From SFTH01 sp963643985 (GTDB lineage Bacteria; Bacillota; Clostridia; Christensenellales; Aristaeellaceae): a DNA stretch of 6,583 nt. The notes beneath the pieces are model-generated. The model was not told the DNA's origin, made no database searches, and saw only the letters and a program-made list of their open reading frames with translations. This document shows, in pieces, positions 1 to 6,526 of this stretch (position 1 is its first letter; the number at the start of each line of letters is the position of its first letter). Location: the NCBI GenBank assembly GCA_963643985.1, contig CAVINP010000104.1:1-6583 (forward strand), given 5' to 3'. The position numbers and the translations under genes are program-made.

Positions 1-20
1 ACTGCTGTTACGAAATTCAC
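1..20 (-). CDS. possible 5' end of a gene running off the left edge
   Basis: A GTG codon at 18-20 (minus strand) opens a frame of six codons (M-N-F-V-T-A) that reaches the window edge without a stop. A purine-rich GAGGTGG lies at 32-38, 11 bases upstream, which is an acceptable Shine-Dalgarno at slightly long spacing. It lies downstream of the acyltransferase on the same strand, so it could be the next gene in that direction. Six codons cannot identify a product, and the ATG at 38-40 stops after three codons. This is a candidate only. Confidence 0.2.
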
Positions 21-148
21 TGCTCAGCTTACCACCTCATTTAATCAGTGTATCCTTAGAGTTCGCCAATATTTCGTGATAAACCCGAAATTGCAATCCT
101 TCTTTATTTGGTGATACATTCCGGATAATCCTGTAATAATCCCGATGT

Positions 149-1207
149 CTATTCCGCATTCTTCACCGGAGCCGGGAATCTTCCGAAGAGTGAGGGTACA
201 TATCTGTTGATTATGTAGCACGCCAATGAGGATACGGCAAACGAGCAGACACTTCCCAGCAGCGCCCACCATGCATTGGGCAGCGCAGCACCCAGAGATG
301 CGATGGCCGGCATGATGACCTGCTGCAGGAAAGGCTTGTGCAGGAAGTATATCCCGATCGTATTCTCACCCGCCCAGAGCATGAATTGTCTGGCTTTCGT
401 ATCCGGCCTGTCCTTGAACAGTATGGTCAGAAATACGGAGAATGCCATGATCGCGCCGATTCCGGCAAAGGCACAGAGGAAAAAATACAGCGCCGGTCCG
501 TAGTCGCTCTTGCACATGAGCATGAGATAGGGGGAAGTCCCCTGAACCCTTTGTCCCAGGTACAGCAGGACACCAAAGGCGATTGTTGCGACAAGATAAG
601 CCGGGGCGTGCGTCCTCGGAAGTTTATATACCAGATTTTTAATGGCATAGCCCAGCATGATGAAGCCCAGTGCCACAAAGGCAATATTGAAGCACAGGGG
701 ATAGCCGATGGAAATCCTCGGCAGCAGAAAGCCGATCGCAAAGGACAGGATGGCGACAATCAGGCCAAAGAGATGCCGCGGGATCTGTTTGACCTTCCAT
801 GACATCATCAACACGAATTCCGCCATAACCCTGGCAACAAACAGGCAGGGCAGGTACCACAGCGAGGTCAATGTTTCGGCTGTATTGAGAACTTCCCAGG
901 AACCGTAGAACAGTTTGCCGAAGTTTACAAAGTTGAAATTGGAATAAAACGTGCCCCAGATCAAATACGGCACCAACAGCGTCATGATGTTCTTGCCGAT
1001 GAAACGTTTCCAATGCGCCCTGTCATAGGCCTGCCGGTGGCGGGATATGACCATGCCGGAAACCAGAAAAAACAGCGGCATATGAAACGAATACAGCGCG
1101 ACCCTGTAGGGGACAGTGGAACTGTTGTCCGTGGTATGTCCCCAAATGACGAGCAGTATCGCAATGCACTTCGCAAAATCCAAATAGTCGAGGCGTTCTT
1201 TTTTCAT
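149..1207 (-). CDS. membrane acyltransferase, family 3 (fucose 4-O-acetylase-like)
   Basis: This is a 352-residue integral membrane protein of the acyltransferase-3 superfamily, closest in pattern to the NolL/fucose 4-O-acetylase group, which moves acetyl groups onto sugars of surface polysaccharides. The N-terminus has the family signature: R5, then LDFAKCIAILLVIWGH ending in H24. FHMPLFFLVSGM (41-52) follows in the second helix, then LWYLP (116-120). The C-terminal GENTIGIYFLHKP (280-292) is also typical. Hydrophobic stretches near 10-22, 42-54, 73-86, 115-135, 145-162, 170-188, 203-218, 237-263 and 308-333 suggest about nine or ten membrane segments. The start has GGAAGGGAA upstream at about 8 bases. 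The gene begins 36 bases after the pepT stop with no hairpin and T-run between, so readthrough is likely. Its GC is lower than its neighbours, a hint of separate ancestry. The fold assignment is firm; the acceptor sugar is unknown, and succinyl or other acyl transfer is possible. Confidence 0.85.
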   Translation of the reverse strand: MKKERLDYLDFAKCIAILLVIWGHTTDNSSTVPYRVALYSFHMPLFFLVSGMVISRHRQAYDRAHWKRFIGKNIMTLLVPYLIWGTFYSNFNFVNFGKLFYGSWEVLNTAETLTSLWYLPCLFVARVMAEFVLMMSWKVKQIPRHLFGLIVAILSFAIGFLLPRISIGYPLCFNIAFVALGFIMLGYAIKNLVYKLPRTHAPAYLVATIAFGVLLYLGQRVQGTSPYLMLMCKSDYGPALYFFLCAFAGIGAIMAFSVFLTILFKDRPDTKARQFMLWAGENTIGIYFLHKPFLQQVIMPAIASLGAALPNAWWALLGSVCSFAVSSLACYIINRYVPSLFGRFPAPVKNAE

Positions 1208-1243
1208 ACAGATGATTCCCTTCCGCTTTTCGAAAGAATAATG

Positions 1244-2452
1244 TCAGATGGTTTTTATGCAGACCAGTTCCGCAAGCATGTTCGCAGCAATGTCCATATC
1301 CTGCACGGCGATGCACTCAAAGCGTCCGTGGTAGTTCATGCCGCCCGTGCCGAGGTTAGGGCAGGGGAGCCCCTCAAACGACAGCCGCGCACCGTCCGTG
1401 CCGCCGCGAATGGGCTTGGTGAAGGGCGTGACACCCGCCGCCGCCCACGCAGCCTCGGCGCGGTGCACGATGTGCATGTGGGGCGCAATGACCTCCAGCA
1501 TATTATAGTAGGAATCCTTCAGTTCAGCCTCGACCGTCCCCGCGCCGTAGCGCAGGTTCAGGTACGCCGCCGCCTGCCGGACCAGTTCCTTGCGGGCCTC
1601 GAAGTGCGTACGGTCATGGTCGCGTATGATGTAGTGCGCGGTGGCGCTCTCCGTCTCGCCCTGAATGTCGCAGAGGCAGAAGAAACCCTCGCGCCCTTCG
1701 GTGTGCTCCGGGCGCTCCGCAGCAGGCAGCATGGCGTTGAACTCCATGGCCACCAACGCGGCATTGATCATCTTGCCCTTGGCATCACCGGGATGCACGC
1801 TGCGCCCGTGACAGTGCAGCGTCAGCGCGGCCGCATTGAAGTTTTCATATTCGATGGAACCGATCGCATCACCGTCGACGGTGTAGGCAAAGTCCGCGCC
1901 GAACCCTTTCACGTCGAACAGGTCCGCGCCGCGACCGATCTCCTCATCCGGCGTAAAGCCGATCACCACCCGGCCGTGCGGACGGTCGCCCTTCAGCAGC
2001 GTCTCGCAGGCCGTCAGTATCTCTGCAATGCCGGCCTTGTCGTCCGCACCCAGCAGCGTCCTGCCGTCGGTCACGATCAGATCCTTGCCCACGCGGGAGA
2101 GCAGCTCGGGATAGTCCGCAGGGCTCAGCGTCTCGCCGCCGTCCAGCAGCACGTCGCCGCCGTCATAGTTTTCGACGATCCGCGCATTCACGGGCGCAGA
2201 CGGCACACAGTCGACCGTGTCCATGTGTGCGATCAGGCCGATGGTGGGGAAACCCTCGGCAGTGGCAGGGATTTCACCGTAGAGATAGCCGTGTCCGTCC
2301 GGACGCACATTGCTCAGCCCCATGCTCAGCATCTCATCCGCCAGAGCACGCGCCAGCACCAACTGGCCGGGGGTCGAGGGGCAGCAGTCGTTGCTTTCGC
2401 AGGATGCGGTATCAAATTTGACATAGTTCAGCAGCCGTTCGTATGCTCTCAT
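1244..2452 (-). CDS. pepT: peptidase T (tripeptide aminopeptidase)
   Basis: Cytosolic zinc metallopeptidase of the M20 family that removes the N-terminal residue from tripeptides, so imported peptides can be used as amino acids. At 402 residues it matches the usual length of about 405-410. Visible active-site residues, with counterparts in E. coli PepT, are H76 and D78 in AHMDT, D137 in GADDKAG, E170 and E171 in TPDEEIG, D193 in TVDGD, and H375 in GMNYHG. HGRSVHPGDAKGKMINA (215-231) is the conserved dimerisation-domain segment with H220. The frame stays open 147 codons further upstream, but that stretch lies inside the glucokinase gene and reads as low-complexity Arg/Gly/His-rich sequence. 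The ATG at 2450-2452 is fixed by AGGAGG 7 bases before it and by alignment with the family N-terminus. The start lies 2 bases after the glucokinase stop, so translational coupling is likely. All key residues are intact. Confidence 0.97.
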   Translation of the reverse strand: MRAYERLLNYVKFDTASCESNDCCPSTPGQLVLARALADEMLSMGLSNVRPDGHGYLYGEIPATAEGFPTIGLIAHMDTVDCVPSAPVNARIVENYDGGDVLLDGGETLSPADYPELLSRVGKDLIVTDGRTLLGADDKAGIAEILTACETLLKGDRPHGRVVIGFTPDEEIGRGADLFDVKGFGADFAYTVDGDAIGSIEYENFNAAALTLHCHGRSVHPGDAKGKMINAALVAMEFNAMLPAAERPEHTEGREGFFCLCDIQGETESATAHYIIRDHDRTHFEARKELVRQAAAYLNLRYGAGTVEAELKDSYYNMLEVIAPHMHIVHRAEAAWAAAGVTPFTKPIRGGTDGARLSFEGLPCPNLGTGGMNYHGRFECIAVQDMDIAANMLAELVCIKTI

Positions 2453-2454
2453 GC

Positions 2455-3408
2455 TTATGCCTCCTGTGCGCCCAGCATGGCAGCACCGATGATGCCCGCG
2501 TCGTTGCCGAGCTGCGCCAGCACGACCTTCGCCCGCGGCATGGTCTTGAAGAACACCATGTCCGGCAGCAGCGCATTGACCTTGTCCAGCAGATACGTGC
2601 CTGCCTTGGACACGCCGCCGCCCAGCGCGATGATCTCGGGATCGTAGAGGTTGATCAGATTGATGATGCCGACTGCCAAATGATAGGCATACCAATCCAT
2701 GATCCTGCCGCAGTCGGGGTCGCCCTTTTTGGCCAGATCCGTCACAGTGCGGGCCTCGACGCATCTTGCATCGCCGTTGACCGCGCGTGCCAGTGCGCAG
2801 TCGGGCTTTTCGGCCATCAGTTTGCGCCCTTCGCGGATGATCGCCGACGCGCTGGCGTAGCGTTCCCAGCAGCCGCGGTTGCCGCAGGTGCACATCTCGC
2901 CGCCCGCCACGGTGATCATGTGGCCGATCTCGGTGGCAATGCCGTGCGGCCCCATGAAGAGCTTGCCGTCGATCACGACACCGCCGCCCACGCCCGTGCC
3001 CAGCGTGACGACCACGCTGTTGTCCACGCCGCGGCAGGCTCCCGCGATGTGCTCGGCCAGACCCGCGACCGTAGCGTCGTTATTTGCCCGTACGGGTTTG
3101 CCCAGCAGCTCGCTCATGCGCTCGATCAGGGGCACGTCGTGCCACCTGAGATTGGTGCAGAAGGGCACGCGGCCGGTCGACTGATCGACCATGCCGGGCA
3201 CACCGATGCCCACGGCCGCGACATCGTCCATCGTGTGGCCGCTGTCTTTTACAACCTTCTTTGAAAGTTCCACCATGTCCACGAGCATGGCTTCCGCGCC
3301 GTTTTCCAGATGCGAGGGGCAGTTGTCCTTGTGCAGTATCTCTCCGTCTTTGGTGACGATGCCGGCCTTGATGGTTGTACCGCCCACGTCAATACCGATA
3401 TAAAGCAT
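2455..3408 (-). CDS. glcK: ROK-family glucokinase
   Basis: Cytosolic ATP-dependent sugar kinase, 317 residues, most likely phosphorylating free glucose to glucose 6-phosphate at the head of glycolysis. The ATP phosphate-binding motif is GIDVGGTTIKAG (5-16), and the catalytic aspartate is D111 in ANNDATVAGLAEH. The glycine-rich LGTGVGGG (136-143) and ALGGGVSKAG (261-270) are typical of ROK kinases. The zinc-binding motif is complete: E160-IG-H163, then CTCGNRGCWE with C173, C175 and C180. There is no N-terminal helix-turn-helix, so it is an enzyme and not a ROK repressor (NagC/XylR type). The start has AAGGAG 9 bases upstream, overlapping the hprK stop codon. Neighbours hprK and pepT lie 13 and 2 bases away. 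The position beside hprK supports a role in glucose use. Mannose or another hexose as main substrate cannot be excluded from sequence. Confidence 0.93.
   Translation of the reverse strand: MLYIGIDVGGTTIKAGIVTKDGEILHKDNCPSHLENGAEAMLVDMVELSKKVVKDSGHTMDDVAAVGIGVPGMVDQSTGRVPFCTNLRWHDVPLIERMSELLGKPVRANNDATVAGLAEHIAGACRGVDNSVVVTLGTGVGGGVVIDGKLFMGPHGIATEIGHMITVAGGEMCTCGNRGCWERYASASAIIREGRKLMAEKPDCALARAVNGDARCVEARTVTDLAKKGDPDCGRIMDWYAYHLAVGIINLINLYDPEIIALGGGVSKAGTYLLDKVNALLPDMVFFKTMPRAKVVLAQLGNDAGIIGAAMLGAQEA
2460..2465 (-). promoter_or_regulatory. ribosome binding site of pepT (decides the start)
   Basis: AGGAGG on the minus strand, 7 bases before the ATG at 2450-2452. It lies within the last codons of the glucokinase gene and selects the 402-residue protein over the longer open frame that begins at 2893. 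Confidence 0.9.
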
Positions 3409-3421
3409 GTCTGTGATCTCC

Positions 3422-4366
3422 TTATTCAGCTTCGTTTTCTTCTTCCTCTTCCGCCTCGCGCTGCGCGATTTCGCGGCTGCGCTGTGCCAGATCCATGGCG
3501 GCGTTGTAGCCCATCTGCTTCTGACGGAAGTTGCGTGCCGCGACCTCCAGCACCACCGCGAGGTTGCGCCCCGGGTGGATGGGCAGCAGCAGCGAGGGCA
3601 GGCGCACGCCCAGTATCTCGGTGTAGTTGTCCGTTATGCCCAGACGGTCGTACTCCTTGCCGTTCTGCCACATCTCCAGATGCACGTGCATGTTGATGGT
3701 CTTCCTGTTCTGCACCGCACCCGCGCCGTAGAGGTTGAGCACGTTGATGATGCCCACACCGCGGATCTCCATGAAGTGGCGCACGCGCTCGGGCGACTCG
3801 CCGATGAGCTGCGTCTCGTTGAGACGGCGTATGCTCACCACATCGTCGGCCACCAGCTGATGGCCGCGCTTGATCAGCTCCAGTGCGGCCTCGCTCTTGC
3901 CCACGCCGGAATTGCCCGTGATCAGCACGCCCGTGCCGAACACGTTCACCAGCACGCCGTGGCGCGTCTCGTGCGGGGCCAGCGCCATGTTCAGATAGTG
4001 CATCATCTCCAGCTCGAAGCGTGTTGTTTCCTTGGTCGTCTGGTAGATCGGTATGTGATGCGCCGCCGCGAGTATGAGCATTTCATCAAAGCAGGGGATG
4101 TCTCTGCAGATGATGATGCACGGCAGCTTGTAGTTGAAAAGTTTCGTCAGCCGTGCGCGGCGCGTGCTCTCATCGAGGCTGGAGAGGTAGGTCATCTCCA
4201 CCAGACCCAGCAGCTGCGGCCGTTCAAAGGCGAAAAAGTCCCAGTAGTCTGCCAGCTGCAGACCCGGGCGCGAGGAATTGCTCACCTCTATGGGCAAGTA
4301 TTTCTTCTTTGCGTCGTATATGCGCGTCAGTTCCAGTGCCTGCACAAAATCCTGCTCAAGAACCAT
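3422..4366 (-). CDS. hprK: HPr kinase/phosphorylase
   Basis: Bifunctional regulator of carbon catabolite repression: it phosphorylates HPr on its regulatory serine when energy and fructose 1,6-bisphosphate are high, and removes the phosphate by phosphorolysis when phosphate is high. It has 314 residues, the normal size. The N-terminal domain (about 1-127) is followed by the catalytic domain with RHGVLVNVFG (H136), a Walker A loop GNSGVGKSE (151-159; K157, S158), VADD (172-175) as catalytic acids, and the family signature MEIRGVGIINV (199-209; E200, R202). RLG (241-243) and PGRNLAVVLEVAARNFRQKQ (265-284) complete the HPr-binding and phosphorolysis region. Two positions that are Asp in the B. 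subtilis and L. casei enzymes as I recall them are Asn here (N141, N152). The protein ends in an acidic tail, 304-314. GGGAGG lies 7 bases before the ATG; the upstream HAD stop is 3 bases away. Confidence 0.97.
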   Translation of the reverse strand: MVLEQDFVQALELTRIYDAKKKYLPIEVSNSSRPGLQLADYWDFFAFERPQLLGLVEMTYLSSLDESTRRARLTKLFNYKLPCIIICRDIPCFDEMLILAAAHHIPIYQTTKETTRFELEMMHYLNMALAPHETRHGVLVNVFGTGVLITGNSGVGKSEAALELIKRGHQLVADDVVSIRRLNETQLIGESPERVRHFMEIRGVGIINVLNLYGAGAVQNRKTINMHVHLEMWQNGKEYDRLGITDNYTEILGVRLPSLLLPIHPGRNLAVVLEVAARNFRQKQMGYNAAMDLAQRSREIAQREAEEEEENEAE

Positions 4367-4369
4367 GGC

Positions 4370-5179
4370 TCAACCTCCCATTCTGCCCTCATCCAGATAT
4401 TGATTGACGATGCGTGCCACGCCGTGGTCGGTGTTGCGCGGCGCGATATGTTCAGCCTCCCGGCGCATGTGCTCGGGCGCATTCTCCATGACGTAGCTTA
4501 CGCCGCAGTACTTCAGCATCGGCAGATCGTTCATTTCGTCGCCGAAGGCAAGCATTTCTTCCGGAGGTATACCGGTCACCTCGCTGATGCCGCGCATGCC
4601 CGCCGCCTTGTCCACGCCCGCCGGCACGATCTCCAGATGCGTCTTGCCGGACTTGGCAAAGCTCAGTTCGGGAAATTCGGGCTGCAAAAGATCCGCCACA
4701 TGATCCAGCTGTTGCGCTTCACCCAGCACCAGCAGCTTGTAGACATCCTGAGAAAGCCACTGCGAGAGCGGCATGCCGAGCTCGTTGCCGTGCACGCCGA
4801 TCTTGTTCTCGTAATAGTCGGTCAGTGCGCATCTCCTCTCAAAGAAAAAGCCGCGGCCGGGGAAGGCTTGCGTGTAGGCGTGAAGCGCCTCCAGACGTTT
4901 GAGCACGGCGACGGCCGTGGTGCAGGGAATGACATTGCCCAGCAGTATGCGGTCGTTTTGCATATCGTAGATCATTGCGCCGTTGAAGACCACCAGCGGC
5001 GCGTTTACGCCGATCTTCTGCGCGATCGGCAGCGTGGCCTCCACCATGCGTCCGCTGGCGATGGTCACGAGTACGCCCGCGTCCATGGCCCGCTTGAGTG
5101 CATCCGTATTTTCCTTCGGAATTTCGCTGCCCACGGAGAGCAGCGTGCCGTCCAGATCCGTTGCGATGAGCTTTATCAT
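4370..5179 (-). CDS. Cof-type HAD-IIB phosphatase
   Basis: Cytosolic magnesium-dependent hydrolase of the haloacid dehalogenase superfamily, subfamily IIB (Cof/YidA type), 269 residues, the usual length. Motif I is DLDGTLL with nucleophile D8 and acid/base D10. Motif II is TIASGR with S42. Motif III is K191 in GVDKAAGM. Motif IV is FGDEMNDLPML with D214 and D218. The cap domain (about 85-185) of the C2 type gives substrate choice and cannot be read for specificity. Relatives act on sugar phosphates, flavin nucleotides or pyridoxal phosphate. It is first in the operon with hprK and glucokinase, which favours a sugar-phosphate substrate, but that is inference. The start at 5177-5179 has AAGGA about 12 bases upstream, a rather wide gap. 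The ATG at 5190-5192 lies in another frame. Motif I begins at residue 8, so nothing is missing. Confidence 0.93.
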   Translation of the reverse strand: MIKLIATDLDGTLLSVGSEIPKENTDALKRAMDAGVLVTIASGRMVEATLPIAQKIGVNAPLVVFNGAMIYDMQNDRILLGNVIPCTTAVAVLKRLEALHAYTQAFPGRGFFFERRCALTDYYENKIGVHGNELGMPLSQWLSQDVYKLLVLGEAQQLDHVADLLQPEFPELSFAKSGKTHLEIVPAGVDKAAGMRGISEVTGIPPEEMLAFGDEMNDLPMLKYCGVSYVMENAPEHMRREAEHIAPRNTDHGVARIVNQYLDEGRMGG

Positions 5180-5215
5180 GACGTGTGAACATCCTTAAAT
5201 ATATTGTCGTTTCCT

Positions 5216-5244
5216 ATTGTAAACTATTTTCGCCTTCCTTGCAA
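5216..5244 (-). promoter_or_regulatory. sigma-A-type promoter of the HAD-hprK-glucokinase-pepT operon
   Basis: Minus strand: -35 TTGCAA at 5239-5244 (4 of 6 to consensus), a 17-base spacer, and -10 TACAAT at 5216-5221 (5 of 6). The start of transcription would fall near 5209, giving a leader of about 30 bases. The -35 sits in a short palindrome CTTGCAAG (5238-5245). No catabolite-responsive (cre) element matching the usual consensus is seen here. Confidence 0.7.
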
Positions 5245-5264
5245 GCAAATTCGAGGGGAAATGC

Positions 5265-5293
5265 TTGACATTGCGCCATGCCTGTGGTATTTT
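5265..5293 (+). promoter_or_regulatory. sigma-A-type promoter of the aminotransferase gene
   Basis: Perfect -35 TTGACA at 5265-5270, exactly 17 bases of spacer, and -10 TATTTT at 5288-5293 preceded by TGG, an extended -10. Transcription should start near 5300, leaving a leader of about 36 bases, too short for a riboswitch or T-box. It lies 20 bases from the -35 of the divergent promoter. Confidence 0.85.
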
Positions 5294-5320
5294 GTTATTC
5301 GGAGATGTATCCAGACATAT

Positions 5321-5327
5321 AAGGAAG
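5321..5327 (+). promoter_or_regulatory. ribosome binding site of the aminotransferase (decides the start)
   Basis: AAGGAAG ends 8 bases before the ATG at 5336. The same frame is open back to an ATG at 5204, but that codon lies upstream of the promoter and cannot be the start if the promoter is right. Confidence 0.85.
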
Positions 5328-5335
5328 TGACAGAC

Positions 5336-6526
5336 ATGTCATTCAACGAAAACCTGATATCCGGCGCGCTGCGCGGCGTTTCCGGCAGTGCCATCCGTGA
5401 TATATTCAAGCTCCTGGGCAAGCCGGGCATGATCTCTTTTGCGGGCGGTAATCCGTCCAACCGCGCTCTGGAGCCGGAAGTCGTCAAGGGTGTGGCCTGC
5501 GAGGCGATAGACCGCTACGGCACGGCAATACTGCAGTACGGCGCGACCGAGGGCCTCATGGGGCTGCGCGAGAAGACGGCGCAGTACCTGAGCCAAACGG
5601 CGGGTGTGCGCTGCACGGCGCAAAACATACTGCCGGTGCAGGGTTCGTCCCAGGCCTTTGACCTGCTGCTCAAGGCGCTGATCAATCCCGGTGACGTGGT
5701 GCTCTGCGAAAGCCCCACCTTCCTGGGTGCGATTCAGGCCATGCGCATCTACGGCGCACGCGTCATCCCCATGCCCATGGACGAGGACGGCATCATCATA
5801 GACGAGGCCGAGGCGCTGGTCAGGAAACACCATCCCAAGCTGATGTACGTGATCCCGACTTTCCAGAACCCCACGGGGCGCACACTGAGCCTCGAGCGCC
5901 GCAAGGCACTGGCGATCATGGCCGCCAAGAACGGCTTCGTCATCGCCGAGGATGACCCGTACCGCGACCTGCGCTATGCGGGCGAACCGCTGCCGTCGAT
6001 CTCCTCCTTCGATGAGGAGGGCTGGGTCGTCTACCTTTCCAGCTATTCCAAGTATATTTCGCCCGGCCTGCGCGTGGGTGCGGCGGCAGTGCCCGATGCG
6101 GGCCTGCTGCGCAAGATGGTGATCGGCAAGCAGTCCGCGGACGTGCATTCCCCGATACTCAATCAGGCCATCGTCGAGCTTTACATGGAAAAGAACCTGC
6201 TGCCCGCGCACCTGAAGCGCATATGCGCAGATTATCGCGTACAGCTTGACGCCATGCTGGCCGCGCTGGACACGTTGCCGGAGGGCACGGTGCACACCAA
6301 CCCGCAGGGCGGACTCTTCGTCTGGGCACGCCTGCCGGGCAAGATGGACGCACAGGAACTGCTGACCCGGGCCATCGAACGCAACGTCGCCTTTGTGCCG
6401 GGCACGCACTTCTATCCCGACGGCGGTCACGAAAATACGTTGCGCCTGAACTTCTCCATGCAGGAACCGGAAGTTATCACCGAGGGCATGGGGCGTCTGG
6501 GCGAACTGGTCAGAGAAATGAAATAA
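5336..6526 (+). CDS. PLP-dependent class I/II aminotransferase (2-aminoadipate/aromatic type)
   Basis: Cytosolic fold-type I aminotransferase, 396 residues, of the group that includes LysN-like 2-aminoadipate transaminases and the Aro8/kynurenine aminotransferases; it moves an amino group between an amino acid and a 2-oxo acid. The N-terminus MISFAGGNPS (32-41) is typical. LQYGATEG (66-73) and QGSSQAFDL (102-110) form the substrate and phosphate-binding region. FQNPTGRT (176-183) has N178. AEDDPYRDL (204-212) has D206 and Y209, which contact the PLP ring. SSYSKYISPGLRVG (235-248) holds the Schiff-base lysine K239. The C-terminal TLRLNFS (368-374) has R370, which binds the substrate carboxylate. 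There is no GntR DNA-binding domain ahead of it, so it is an enzyme and not a MocR/PdxR regulator. It is transcribed alone, away from the hprK operon. Exact substrates cannot be told; aromatic, branched-chain or aminoadipate use are all possible. Confidence 0.92.
   Translation: MSFNENLISGALRGVSGSAIRDIFKLLGKPGMISFAGGNPSNRALEPEVVKGVACEAIDRYGTAILQYGATEGLMGLREKTAQYLSQTAGVRCTAQNILPVQGSSQAFDLLLKALINPGDVVLCESPTFLGAIQAMRIYGARVIPMPMDEDGIIIDEAEALVRKHHPKLMYVIPTFQNPTGRTLSLERRKALAIMAAKNGFVIAEDDPYRDLRYAGEPLPSISSFDEEGWVVYLSSYSKYISPGLRVGAAAVPDAGLLRKMVIGKQSADVHSPILNQAIVELYMEKNLLPAHLKRICADYRVQLDAMLAALDTLPEGTVHTNPQGGLFVWARLPGKMDAQELLTRAIERNVAFVPGTHFYPDGGHENTLRLNFSMQEPEVITEGMGRLGELVREMK

Larger units (their letters stand above)
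1244..5179 (-). other. predicted operon: HAD phosphatase, hprK, glucokinase, pepT (acyltransferase possibly fifth)
   Basis: The four genes are on the same strand with gaps of 3, 13 and 2 bases and a good ribosome binding site before each of the last three (GGGAGG, AAGGAG, AGGAGG) placed in the end of the gene before. A single promoter is visible at the head (5216-5244). No hairpin followed by a T-run was seen between any pair, nor in the 36 bases before the acyltransferase. Operon structure is inferred from spacing. Confidence 0.85.

Noticed and set aside
1001..1010. Perfect 10-base palindrome GAAACGTTTC, resembling half of a catabolite-responsive (cre) site
   Set aside because: The central spacing does not fit the cre consensus, it lies deep inside the acyltransferase coding region, and the bases are accounted for by Lys-Arg-Phe codons.
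1208..1243. Possible terminator between pepT and the acyltransferase
   Set aside because: Only a short TTTCGAAA palindrome is present; no stable stem followed by a T-run on the minus strand.
1013..2647. 544-codon open frame on the plus strand opposite pepT
   Set aside because: Antisense shadow of pepT, a family with all metal ligands intact. Composition is His/Arg/Val-rich without domains.
2453..2893. 147-codon N-terminal extension of pepT
   Set aside because: Lies wholly inside the glucokinase gene in another frame, has no peptidase homology pattern, and a perfect AGGAGG marks the internal ATG that matches the family N-terminus.
2443..3264. 273-codon open frame on the plus strand opposite the glucokinase
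   Set aside because: Shadow of a ROK kinase with complete ATP and zinc motifs; Ala/His/Asp-rich low-complexity translation.
3407..5188. 593-codon open frame on the plus strand opposite hprK and the HAD gene
   Set aside because: It is antisense to two genes with complete catalytic motifs, is rich in His/Arg/Ala/Gln as expected for the reverse reading of GC-rich coding DNA, shows no family motif and has no convincing ribosome binding site.
5204..5335. 44-codon N-terminal extension of the aminotransferase
   Set aside because: The ATG at 5204 lies upstream of the TTGACA/TATTTT promoter, and the ATG at 5336 has AAGGAAG at the right distance and gives the normal family N-terminus.
5339..6430. 363-codon open frame on the minus strand opposite the aminotransferase, open further to the right edge
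   Set aside because: Covers the well-supported aminotransferase, has no recognisable motif and no promoter or ribosome site; reads as a shadow.
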